NCBI RefSeq assembly: GCF_041199985.1
Contig: NZ_CP165647.1
Span: 2,170,001 to 2,234,000 of the forward strand
Direction of reading: 5' to 3'
From: Leptotrichia sp. HSP-536
GTDB taxonomy: Bacteria; Fusobacteriota; Fusobacteriia; Fusobacteriales; Leptotrichiaceae
DNA: 64,000 nt
Below the pieces are notes generated by a model. That model saw nothing but the letters and a program-made list of their open reading frames with translations. It ran no database searches and was not told the origin of the DNA. Numbering within the stretch: position 1 is the stretch's first letter; every line of letters starts with the position of its first letter. This document shows, piece by piece, positions 48,518-56,459 of the stretch. The position numbers and the translations under genes are program-made.

Positions 48518-48569
48518 TTTTAAATTTTTGGACATAATTTAATTATTAAGAAAGTTTAGCTGTAAAAAT

Positions 48570-48620
48570 AGACCTGAGAAATTTAAAAACAAAACTGAAA
48601 ATTTCAAAGGTCTTTTTATT
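48570..48620. terminator. Terminator after apt
   Basis: AGACCTgaGAAATTT pairs with AAATTTCaaAGGTCT and is followed by TTTTTATTT. On the other strand it can also serve the converging gene at 48620. Confidence 0.75.
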
Positions 48621-48898
48621 TATACTAAATCCCATTTTACTTTCACTTTACCCTCTCTACGTTCTTCTTTCCATATTTCTTTTCTTCTCAAAACAATAGG
48701 ATATTTAAAATGTAATCCCATTTCATTATCATATGCATTTTCTATAATATCCGCCTTTCCTAAAATAATTATAACTTTTTCTTCACTTTCAAGTTTTATT
48801 TTAGGCTCTTCCAGATAAATTGCTCCCTTTAAGCCACCATCATTCTTAATCCAGTAAAATATACCAGGTAATAATGCAAAAAAGAATATAATCATCAA
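48620..48898 (-). CDS. Small hypothetical membrane protein, start uncertain
   Basis: The frame gives 92 residues with one N-terminal hydrophobic segment (about 1-16) and a soluble part ending in RRKEIWKEERREGKVKVKW. No good ribosome binding site precedes the ATG. Upstream, the sequence GGAAGGAAAATCGCGG and an A6 run suggest that a longer N-terminus (GRKIADKK joined to RIVFGIL) existed and was lost by a one-base shift. I do not recognise the family. It converges on apt. Confidence 0.4.
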   Translation of the reverse strand: MMIIFFFALLPGIFYWIKNDGGLKGAIYLEEPKIKLESEEKVIIILGKADIIENAYDNEMGLHFKYPIVLRRKEIWKEERREGKVKVKWDLV

Positions 48899-49262
48899 GA
48901 TACCAAAAACGATTCTTTTTTATCCGCGATTTTCCTTCCCAATTTTTAAATTACAAATCAGATTAATCAATAAGTATTTTTATTATTTCCTTTAATTAAA
49001 TTACATCTTCATTTTATTATAAGTCAATTCAGATTATAAAATTATTTTTCAAAAATGAATAGTATATTGTCAAGTTTAGAAAATTTCTTTTTCTATCCAG
49101 GTAAAATGATTGTAGATAACCTTATCACATAAAATTTTGCTAGTATAAATCCATGATAGCAAGAATAATTCTTTCTAAATTTGATAAGAGATATCAGCAT
49201 ACAATTTTTAGTTTTTTTAATATATTTTAGGAGTTGCACTTGATTATACAATACATCTCTCT
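48899..49262. other. AT-rich intergenic region
   Basis: I see no gene or clear signal in these 360 bases. They separate the small minus-strand gene from the IS481-like element. Confidence 0.4.
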
Positions 49263-50401
49263 AAAAAATAAAATAAAAATAGGCGATATGTCGTGGTACA
49301 ATACATATGTGACAAAAAAGAAGAAAAAAAGAAAGGTTTCTGATATAATGTAAGCCGACCAAAACTACATAAGGAGAAACCTTTCTATGAATAGTATATC
49401 AGAAGAGTACCGTGTTCGTCAACGGGCAGTTGAGTATGCAATAAAATATAACAATAATTCAAAGGCGGCATTAAAATATAAGACATCAAGACAGCAGATT
49501 AAGAGATGGCGTGACAGATATGACGGAACAGTGCAGTCACTGATGCCAAAAAGCAGAAGACCTAAAAGTCATCCAAATCAGCATACTCAGGAAGAAATAG
49601 ATTTAATTATGAAAAAATACAGGAGATTTTCATATGAAGGACTGGCACAGGTATATACCGAAGCTAGAAAACTGGGATACAGCCGTTCTTATGGAACTAT
49701 GTGCAAAATAATAAGAAAAATTAGGGATAATAAGCCCAAAAGCCTAAAAGGCTTTACAAAAGCACAAAAAAGTGAAGCAGGCTGCATATCCTGGCGAAAA
49801 GGTTCAGATAGACATAAAATATGTTCCAAGAGAATGCATATGTTTTGGAATGAATGACCAGAATTACTATCAGATAACGGCAATAGATGAGTATACAAGG
49901 AAGAGGTATTAAGAATAGTGGATGAAAAAAGTACATACCAGACGACAAAATTTCTAGAAACGCTTGAAGCGGAGCTGGGCTTTAAAATAGAAAAAATACA
50001 AAGTGATAACGGCAGGGAGTTTACGAATGCGGAAAATGGCAAAAAGACACTATTTGAGCTAAAGCTGGAAGAACTAGGGATAGAATACATGACAACAAGA
50101 CCGTATTCGCCGTGGCAGAATGGGAAAGTGGAAAGGAGCCACAGGCTGGACAGCAATTATTATTTAGGAAAAAGATTTAGAAGTCTGGAAAAATTAAGAA
50201 GGTCAGTAAAAAGATATTGCAGCAGATACAATAATATATCAAGAAAAGTATTAAATTTTAAAAGTCCAAATGAAATGCTGAAAGAATACAGGACAAACAA
50301 TTAGGCTAAGACATTAGTAAGATAACTTTTCTATTTATTTTTAAAGTTTTTGTAACAAATGTTTGACAACTATACAAAAAATAAAATAAAAATAGGCGAT
50401 A
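49263..50401 (+). mobile_element. IS481-like element with long flanking direct repeats
   Basis: The element occupies about 49289-50376. Its ends are imperfect 31-bp inverted repeats: TGTCGTGGTACAATACATAT at the left and, complemented, TGTATAGTTGTCAAACATTT at the right. It is flanked by identical 25-bp direct repeats containing AATAAAATAAAAATAGGCGA (49263-49288 and 50377-50401), much longer than normal for this family. It sits directly upstream of the rpmB promoter. The transposase is broken. Confidence 0.75.
49387..50304 (+). pseudogene. IS481/IS3-like DDE transposase, frameshifted
   Basis: The front frame (49387-49857) reads MNSISEEYRVRQRAVEYAIKY, a helix-turn-helix transposase start. After QKSE the sense moves to the +1 frame, KVKQAAYPGEKVQIDIKYVP with the first catalytic Asp, then NYYQITAIDEYTRKR with the second-strand Asp region. 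It shifts again into the frame 49918-50304, with SDNGREFTN and RPYSPWQNGKVERSHR carrying the last Asp and Glu. At least two frameshifts and a short deletion make it inactive. Confidence 0.8.
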
Positions 50402-50405
50402 ATAC

Positions 50406-50434
50406 TTGTAAAAATTTAGAAAATATGCTAAAAT
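50406..50434 (+). promoter_or_regulatory. rpmB promoter
   Basis: TTGTAA (50406-50411) and TAAAAT (50429-50434) with a 17-bp spacer start five bases after the IS481-like element's right-hand direct repeat. The insertion thus stopped just short of the promoter and leaves it usable. Confidence 0.55.
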
Positions 50435-50583
50435 AAAATTCGATATGTAAAAATAATTTTAACTGAACAATAATTTTTATAAAATAGTTAAGTTATATAT
50501 TAAAATAAAGAACAGTAAAAGACTGTATCAGATTAAAAATAGAAAGGAGAGCTACTAAAACTATTTAGTAGATGTGAATAATT

Positions 50584-50841
50584 ATGCAAAGATGTGAAGT
50601 TTTTGGAAAAACTGTAAGCCACGGAAATAGAGTAAGTCACTCTCACAGAGCTACAAAAAGAATTTGGAGACCTAATTTACAAACAATGCTTTTAACTATT
50701 AATAATGAAGAAGTTAGAGTAAGAGTTTGTACAAAAGCAATGAAAACATTAAAAGGGAAAAATGTTGATCAAGTTAAAAAAATCTTGTTAAAAAATAAAG
50801 AAACATTAAGTCCTAAAATTTTAAAAGCATTAGCAAAGTAA
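50584..50841 (+). CDS. rpmB: 50S ribosomal protein L28
   Basis: This 85-residue basic protein begins MQRCEVFGKTVSHGNRVSHS and continues with HRATKRIWRPNLQTM, the L28 signature. L28 binds 23S rRNA on the large subunit. It has a single Cys near the N-terminus and no complete zinc-ribbon set. AAAGGAGAG precedes the leader. It is followed by a terminator and tRNA-Arg, and remains intact in a region crowded with insertions. Confidence 0.95.
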   Translation: MQRCEVFGKTVSHGNRVSHSHRATKRIWRPNLQTMLLTINNEEVRVRVCTKAMKTLKGKNVDQVKKILLKNKETLSPKILKALAK

Positions 50842-50864
50842 GTTTTTAATAACTTACTTTTTGT
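50837..50864 (+). terminator. Terminator after rpmB
   Basis: AAGTAAGTT pairs with AACTTACTT around loop TTAAT-like bases, followed by TTTTTG. It overlaps the last rpmB codons and ends just before tRNA-Arg. Confidence 0.7.
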
Positions 50865-50866
50865 GT

Positions 50867-50943
50867 GTACCCGTAGCTCAACTGGATAGAGCGTCTGACT
50901 TCGGATCAGAAGGCTTGGGGTTCGATTCCTCATGGGTACGCCA
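50867..50943 (+). tRNA. tRNA-Arg (anticodon TCG)
   Basis: The cloverleaf has acceptor GTACCCG/TGGGTAC, anticodon arm TCTGA-CTTCGGA-TCAGA, T arm GGGGT-TCGATTC-CTCAT-like pairing and encoded CCA. It is 77 bases long. A row of insertion elements begins right after it, so its 3' side has been a hot spot. Confidence 0.93.
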
Positions 50944-50963
50944 TTTTTTTATAAAAAATTATT

Positions 50964-51142
50964 TAATAAAAATATGGGTCTGTCTCAAAATGATTAAAAT
51001 TTTGAGTTCAGCTTCTTTTTTTGTCCAAAAAAAAAACTGAGATAAAATCTCGGAAAAATGGTATAATTGAGTTATGACAAACAACAATATCCATTCAACT
51101 AATTATACTACATTTTTTCATGCCTTTATCGCGATTTTATTT
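50964..51142 (+). repeat. Duplication unit, copy 1 leading part (IS-end relic)
   Basis: This segment, starting TAATAAAAATATGGGTCTGT, is repeated at 54504-54690. It resembles the left end of an old IS (GGGTCTGTCTCAAAATGATT) followed by an ATG and MTNNNIHSTNYTTFFHAFIA, perhaps a truncated transposase start; the second copy has ATA instead of ATG. Here it is interrupted at 51143 by the ISLre2-like element; the second copy preserves the empty site. Confidence 0.75.
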
Positions 51143-52655
51143 GACAGAGTAAAAAATATAGGGGCAAATAAATTTAATTAAATTTCAAATTAAAAAAAGA
51201 GAAAACCAGCTACAATATAATCGCCAAATCCTATTGAAAGGTGGTTCCTCTATGATTAGAATATCAGATTTTTCTTCACTTGTAAAGACTTTTCTTAAAA
51301 ATATTTTTTCTTTCAGACTTCCGTTTGAGCAGCAGTTTAAGCTGTTTGTCACAAAAGCTTTTGAAACACTGTTTAAAGTTTATGTCAAAAAAGTTGATGA
51401 TTACTTCTTTCATTCCAACGAAAGAAAAGATAAGTTTAAAAGCAGAGGTTTTGTTAAAAGAACTGTTATCACTGCCTTCGGGGATGTAACTTTTGAACGT
51501 CGAAAATATGTAAACAAAAAAACAGGCATTCATTATTACATTGATGAAAAAATTGGACTTAAGCGGTATAGACGGCTTTCTGATAAACGATTTTTACTAT
51601 ACTTTTTGAATATCAGCATACTACAGCTTCATTTCTTGCAAAAACTTACGGTGTTTCAAGGGCTACCGTGTATAATCTTGTCAATTCTTTTCAAATGCCG
51701 AAACTTGATATTGAAAGATTTGAAAGAGATGATAATTCACCAGTATATATGGAGATTGATGAAGATCATATGAAGTGTAGAAGAAGTAAAAATACATACA
51801 TGAGGATGGCTGTAATACATCGTGGAATTGATAAATCTGCAGAGACAGGAATAAACTCATTGACAAGCACACAATAATGTTTCCTGCATCCGTATCGCTT
51901 GATAAGTGTCGGAGTATGTACTTAACTATCTTGAAAAAAGATACAATATGGACAAAAAGAAACTAATTGTGAACTCTGATGGAGGAATATGGATAGACAG
52001 CTTTGTAAGAGAGCTTGGAATTTACAAGCCAATACACATCTATGACAAGTTCCATTTAGTAAAAGCCATAGCTGAAATTTCTAAAAGGGACAAGGAAATA
52101 TCAAAAAACCTTTACAGATGGCTAAAGGGAGACGATTTTAAAGAACTTGAAAACTTTTATGAAAATTTCAAGGAAAAGGAGAATGTAAGCCAGAGAAGAA
52201 AAGACCAGACGAAGATGCTGCTTAACCAGTATGAGAAGATAAGAAGAATATACACGGAGGAGGACTACATAGGCTCAAGGACGGAAGCCCTTGTATCCCA
52301 TGAATGCTCAAGATTTCTATCAAGTAGGCCAAAAGCATTTTCAAGAAGAAAGATAAAGGCAAGAGCGTTATACCACACTTTCTTTGCAAACTATGGAAAA
52401 GATAGGGAAAAGGCGTATGAATTGTACTTTAGCGGGAAAAGAACGAGTTCACTAGAAAAGGTAATAGAGATGGAATGCTTGCCAGAAATTGTTAATGAAA
52501 CAGGAAAAAGCACAAATATGCCATATTTGAGAGAAGGAGAATGTCCGATTAGGGAAGTTTTGAAAGAAATATCACAAAGTAAAATATTTTAAAAAAGCAG
52601 TCAAAAAAGATTTGTTGTGGCATTTAATGACTGCCCCTATATTTTTTACTCTGTC
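51143..52655 (+). mobile_element. ISLre2-like insertion sequence
   Basis: A 1513-bp element with perfect 24-bp terminal inverted repeats (left 51143-51166, right 52632-52655; outer part GACAGAGTAAAAAATATAGG). It is flanked by GATTTTATTT on both sides (51133-51142 and 52656-52665), a 9-10 bp target duplication as known for ISLre2. The uninterrupted target with a single copy occurs at 54675-54684, which fixes the ends precisely. The transposase is frameshifted. Confidence 0.9.
51252..52592 (+). pseudogene. ISLre2-family transposase, frameshifted
   Basis: The start at 51252 (MIRISDFSSLVK) follows GAAAGGTGG. The front carries TAFGDVTFERRKYVNKKTG, typical of ISLre2. After about residue 115 the frame shifts to 51668-51877 (VYMEIDEDHMKCRRSKN, with a catalytic Asp). 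After another shift it continues at 51906-52592 with NSDGGIWIDSFVRE and YDKFHLVKAI, the second Asp and following His block. At least two frameshifts and a stop make it inactive. The end, ECPIREVLKEISQSKIF, looks complete. Confidence 0.82.
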
Positions 52656-52674
52656 GATTTTATTTTAAATACTA

Positions 52675-52702
52675 TTGACTTTTTTGATTTTCATGTTATA
52701 AT
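52675..52702 (+). promoter_or_regulatory. Promoter of the first secreted-protein paralogue
   Basis: TTGACT (52675-52680) and TATAAT (52697-52702) with a 16-bp spacer lie about 190 bp upstream of the ATG. The same promoter and the same long leader are present before the second copy. The ISLre2 right end is only 20 bp upstream. Confidence 0.65.
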
Positions 52703-52892
52703 ATTACTGTTAAAAATCAGGTAAATCTAATTTAATAAACTTTTAACTATATAATCTAAATTTTTAATAAGCAAGACTTTTTATGAGATAACTGCTTGTC
52801 AAAAACTAGAAAAAGCAAAATTGAAAAAAGTTATATTAATAGGATTTTGAAGGTTTTTATAAATAACTATAACTAAAGAAGGAGAAATAAAA

Positions 52893-53384
52893 ATGAAAAA
52901 ATTAATTTTAGCATTATTTATTATTTTTGGAACACTTTCATTTTCAGCTTTTGATAAAGTTGTAATTGGAGTTATTAATGATAATTATGAAAATCCAATA
53001 ATATCAGGAACAGTAAATAGAGGTGGGCTTGCAAATCTTCTTTTTGGAATGAAAAAAGATAGAGATTTTGCAAAACAGATGTATCAAAATCTTTCAGATG
53101 CCGATAAACTTGAATTTATTATAGAAAAACATGATGAATCAGCACTTGTGAGCGTTTTAAAATTATTTGAAAAGAATAAGTACAAAGGAAAAATAGAAGT
53201 TACGGAAGTAGCCGCATCAGAAAATAAGAATATTCATCAAATCACTACAAAAAATGGCTGGACATATAACATCTATCCTTCCGCAAACGAAATACCAGGA
53301 ACTGTAGCAATCTCAACAACTGATACTAGTAAAGGTGAATTTGTACAAGGTTTGTTCGAAAAAGCAAAGAAAGCATTAAAATAG
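52893..53384 (+). CDS. Secreted protein of unknown family, paralogue 1
   Basis: This 163-residue protein has an N-terminal signal peptide (MKKLILALFIIFGTLSFSA, cleavage near residue 18-19) and a small mature domain with NNYENPI-type sequence, EFIIEKHDESALVSVLKLFEKNKYKGKIEVTEV and ITTKNGWTYNIYP. No known family recognised. The paralogue at 54913 shares the signal peptide exactly and most of the middle. It has GAAGGAG before the ATG. The product is probably periplasmic or surface-exposed. It arose in a tandem duplication. Confidence 0.75.
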   Translation: MKKLILALFIIFGTLSFSAFDKVVIGVINDNYENPIISGTVNRGGLANLLFGMKKDRDFAKQMYQNLSDADKLEFIIEKHDESALVSVLKLFEKNKYKGKIEVTEVAASENKNIHQITTKNGWTYNIYPSANEIPGTVAISTTDTSKGEFVQGLFEKAKKALK

Positions 53385-53399
53385 GGTATTTGATGATTT

Positions 53400-53437
53400 A
53401 AGAAGAGCAGGATTTTTATGAATGCTCTTTTTTTGTT
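53400..53437 (+). terminator. Terminator after paralogue 1
   Basis: AAGAGCA pairs with TGCTCTT and is followed by a run of seven T. A weaker version follows paralogue 2 near 55427-55452. Confidence 0.7.
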
Positions 53438-53526
53438 AATTAAGCTCCGCAAACTATAATCTTTTTTTATTTTAATGTATATTGTACCATTATGCATATA
53501 TATCAAATATTTGTTACAAAAAATTA

Positions 53527-53556
53527 TTGGATTATTTTTAACTTTTCTAGTATAAT
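53527..53556 (+). promoter_or_regulatory. Duplicated, now orphan, copy of the mvk promoter
   Basis: TTGGAT (53527-53532) and TATAAT (53551-53556), spacer 18, match the mevalonate-kinase promoter at 55482-55510 apart from one extra T. Downstream it now runs into the IS5-like element. Confidence 0.6.
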
Positions 53557-53567
53557 AAATTTATATA

Positions 53568-54503
53568 GGGCGTGTCTGAAAACTCAGAATCAATGATATT
53601 TTTAATGATTACTTAAATTTATTTTATTAAAATTATTATGCATCCTATATAAATAAAATTTATGAATGTGCTTGCCAGCTTATCATAGCGTGTCCCTATT
53701 CTGAGGAACTGCTTAAGCTTATTGAAAAAACATTCCACAAGGTGCCTTTCCTTGTAGATATGATAATCGCATTCCCATTTGTCTGCTGCATTGGACTTCG
53801 GAGATACACATTTTCCCCGTGTTTTCTTATGTACTCCCGAACTTCCTTTGTTCCGTATGCCTTGTCTGCTAGTATACTGCTGCCTTTTATGCTTAGCTGC
53901 GACAATATTTTAATAGCCTGCGTACTGTCATGAATCTGTCCTGCAGCAAGTTTTATATACAGCGGATTTCCAAGCCCATCAACAGCTGCATGGATCTTAG
54001 TCGTCCTTCCCCCTGAGCTTCTCCCGATGTGCTGGTTCACTTCTGAATCTTTCGCCCTTTTTTAGCTCTCGCACTGCTCTGGCGGGCTTTAACCACTGTG
54101 GAGTCAATGTTCAGGTTCTCATAGTCGGCATCTTCCCTTAAATGCTCAAATACTTTAAGCAGGGTTCCCTCGCCATTTGCGGAAACGGGAATAGACCGTC
54201 TTCCATGAACCGAAACGTTCGGGAAGGTCTCTCCAAGGCGCACCGCTGAAGGCAATCCATAGCACGGCATTAAACATCAGGCGTAAATCCTTGCCTGGAC
54301 GTCCTGTCCTAGCTTTGGGAAACATATGCTTTATTTTATTCCATTGTTTATCTGATATTTCATATCTTCTTTGCATGATAGAAGCCTCCTGTGCTTTTCT
54401 TTTATTGTATCAGACTGAGAGTAATGTTTCAACTCATTGATTATGGGTGTATTATTTGATAATCATTAAAAATATCATTGATTTTGAGTTTTCAGACACG
54501 CCC
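53568..54503 (-). mobile_element. IS5-family insertion sequence
   Basis: A 936-bp element with long inverted repeats of more than 40 bp, outer part GGGCGTGTCTGAAAACTCA, differing at about one position. The target duplication appears short (TA or similar). The transposase reads on the minus strand. It sits exactly at the junction between the two duplication units. Confidence 0.88.
53640..54376 (-). pseudogene. IS5-family (IS427-like) transposase, frameshifted
   Basis: ORF A (54155-54376) reads MQRRYEISDKQWNKIKHMFPKARTGRPGKD-type sequence with WRDLPERFGSWKTVYSRF. The middle frame has the first catalytic Asp in NLNIDSTVVKARQ; then 53696-54040 has HIGRSSGGRTTKIHAAVDGLGNPL and SSILADKAYGTKEV (second Asp). 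The last part, DYHIYKERHLVECFFNKLKQF with the catalytic Glu, is in another frame near 53650-53740. This group normally uses one programmed shift between two ORFs, but here there are at least two more breaks. Confidence 0.8.
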
Positions 54504-54690
54504 TAATAAAAATATGGGTCTGTCTCAAAATGATTAAAATTTTGAGTTCAGATTCTTTTTTGTCCAAAAAAGAAAAAACTGAGATAAAATCTCGGAAAAA
54601 TGATATAATTGAGTTATAACAAACAACAATATCCATTCAACTAATTATACTACATTTTTTCATGCCTTTATCGCGATTTTATTTTAAATA
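54504..54690 (+). repeat. Duplication unit, copy 2 leading part (empty ISLre2 site)
   Basis: This is nearly identical to 50964-51142 plus 52656 onward, without the ISLre2-like insertion. It shows the pre-insertion target around GATTTTATTT. Small differences are CAGATTC for CAGCTTC and a shorter T run. Confidence 0.8.
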
Positions 54691-54693
54691 CTA

Positions 54694-54721
54694 TTGACTT
54701 TTTTGATTTTCATGTTATAAT
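54694..54721 (+). promoter_or_regulatory. Promoter of the second secreted-protein paralogue
   Basis: TTGACT (54694-54699) and TATAAT (54716-54721), spacer 16, are the same as the promoter of paralogue 1. A leader of about 190 nt follows, almost unchanged between copies. Confidence 0.65.
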
Positions 54722-54912
54722 ATTACCGTTAAAAATCAGGTAAATCTAATTTAATAAACTTTTAACTATATAATCTAAATTTTTAATAAGCAAGACTTTT
54801 TATGAGATAACTGCTTGTCAAAAACTAGAAAAAAGCAAAATTGAAAAAAGTTATATTAATAGGATTTTGAAGGTTTTTATAAATAACTATAACTAAAGAA
54901 GGAGAAATAAAA

Positions 54913-55395
54913 ATGAAAAAATTAATTTTAGCATTATTTATTATTTTTGGAACACTTTCATTTTCAAATATCAAATATGTAATTGGAGTTATGAATGACA
55001 ATTATGAAAAACCAGTAATTTCTGGAGTACCTGATAATGGAACAATTGCAAATTTTATTTTAGGGTTAAGCAAGTACGGTGAAGTTACTAAATACATGTA
55101 CAATAATCTTTCAAACTCAGATAAAGTTGAATTTATTATAGAAAAACATGAAGAAGCTGCACTTGTGAGTGTCTTAAAAACATTTGAAAAAAATAAATAC
55201 AAAGGGCAAATAAAAGTTACAGAAATAGCTGCAGCTGAAAACAAGAATATTCGACAAATTACTACAAAGAACGGCTGGACTTACAATATCTATTCTCAAT
55301 TAAGTGAACTACCAGGAACTGTGAAAATCGCAGGAGTTAATACCAAGAAGGGTGATTTTATAAAGGATTTATTCAAAAAACTATCTAAAGATTAA
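54913..55395 (+). CDS. Secreted protein of unknown family, paralogue 2
   Basis: This 160-residue protein has the same signal peptide (MKKLILALFIIFGTLSFS) as the gene at 52893. The mature part shares VIGVxNDNYEKPxISG, EFIIEKHEEAALVSVLKTFEKNKYKG and ITTKNGWTYNIY, but differs strongly at about residues 40-60 (GVPDNGTIANFILGLSKYG). The signal peptide and leader have diverged less than the mature protein, which suggests either selection on the upstream part or diversifying change in the exposed part. Function unknown. It is followed by mvk. Confidence 0.75.
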   Translation: MKKLILALFIIFGTLSFSNIKYVIGVMNDNYEKPVISGVPDNGTIANFILGLSKYGEVTKYMYNNLSNSDKVEFIIEKHEEAALVSVLKTFEKNKYKGQIKVTEIAAAENKNIRQITTKNGWTYNIYSQLSELPGTVKIAGVNTKKGDFIKDLFKKLSKD

Positions 55396-55481
55396 AAGTA
55401 AAATGATTATTCACGATTAAAAAAGGGCAAAATTTTATAGATGCTCTTTTTTTGTTAAATTCAATTAATAATAAAAAATTA

Positions 55482-55510
55482 TTGGATTATTTTAACTTTT
55501 CTAGTATAAT
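55482..55510 (+). promoter_or_regulatory. mvk promoter
   Basis: TTGGAT (55482-55487) and TATAAT (55505-55510), 17-bp spacer, lie 38 bp before the mvk start. A near copy lies at 53527-53556 because of the duplication. Confidence 0.65.
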
Positions 55511-55547
55511 AAATTTATATAATTTTAGTATAAAAAAGGAAAATACA

Positions 55548-56438
55548 ATGAAAAAAGGTATTGGAAAATCACACAGTAAAATAATATTAATCGGAGAGCA
55601 TTCTGTCGTTTATGGCTATCCTGCCATTGCTATTCCGCTAAAAAAGATTGAAATTGAATGCCTGGTGGAAGAAGCAAGAACTAGCTTTTTTTATAACAAG
55701 ACGGACACTCTCTCGGTCGCAGTTTTTACTGCATTAAAACATCTAAAAAAAGAAAATGCAAAAATAAAATACAAAGTAACTTCCCAAATTCCGCCAAAAC
55801 GTGGAATGGGCTCTTCAGCGGCAGTCAGCATTGCGGCAATTCGTGCAATATTTGATTATTTTGAGGAAAATTTGGAAGATAGATTGCTGGAAAAACTAGT
55901 TCACACAGCCGAAATTGTGGCTCATAATACACCGAGCGGGCTGGATGCCAAAACCTGCCTTAGTGACAAAGCCATAAAATTTATAAAGAACAAGGGATTT
56001 TCATACATCGATTTAAATCTTGACGCATATCTTGTAATTGCTGATACAGGCATTTACGGAAATACTGGTGAGGCGATTCAGAATGTGAAAAGTTTAGGAA
56101 GTAAAGCTGATATTTCTTTAAAAAAATTGGGCGAATTGACAGATGAAATGGCTAAAATTTTAACTGAAAATACTGAATCCAAAGAAGAAAAAGTCGATAA
56201 AATTGGAAAAATTATGATGAAGGCAAATGCAGAACTCGAAAACTTGAGCATAACTATTGAAAAGACAGACTTGTTTGTAAAAACAGCAATCGAAAACGGA
56301 GCAAGTGGTGCAAAAATTTCTGGTGGAGGATTAGGAGGCTGTGTAATTGCACTTGCTAAGAATTTGGAAATTGTGGAAAAAATAAAAAATGGACTGATAA
56401 AATGTGGAGCGGAAAATATTTGGGTGGAGAAAATTTAA
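55548..56438 (+). CDS. mvk: Mevalonate kinase
   Basis: This 296-residue GHMP kinase phosphorylates mevalonate in isoprenoid synthesis. Motifs: KIILIGEHSVVYGYPAIAIPL (residues 10-30), PPKRGMGSSAAVSIAAIRAI (ATP loop, near 80-100), HNTPSGLDAKT, and the C-terminal GASGAKISGGGLGGCVIAL. The start at 55548 (MKKGIGKSHSK) has AAGGAA upstream; the longer frame runs through the promoter and is rejected. mvaD follows after 21 bp. No phosphomevalonate kinase is visible beside them. Confidence 0.93.
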   Translation: MKKGIGKSHSKIILIGEHSVVYGYPAIAIPLKKIEIECLVEEARTSFFYNKTDTLSVAVFTALKHLKKENAKIKYKVTSQIPPKRGMGSSAAVSIAAIRAIFDYFEENLEDRLLEKLVHTAEIVAHNTPSGLDAKTCLSDKAIKFIKNKGFSYIDLNLDAYLVIADTGIYGNTGEAIQNVKSLGSKADISLKKLGELTDEMAKILTENTESKEEKVDKIGKIMMKANAELENLSITIEKTDLFVKTAIENGASGAKISGGGLGGCVIALAKNLEIVEKIKNGLIKCGAENIWVEKI

Positions 56439-56459
56439 TAAAAAAATAAAGGAGAAAAA

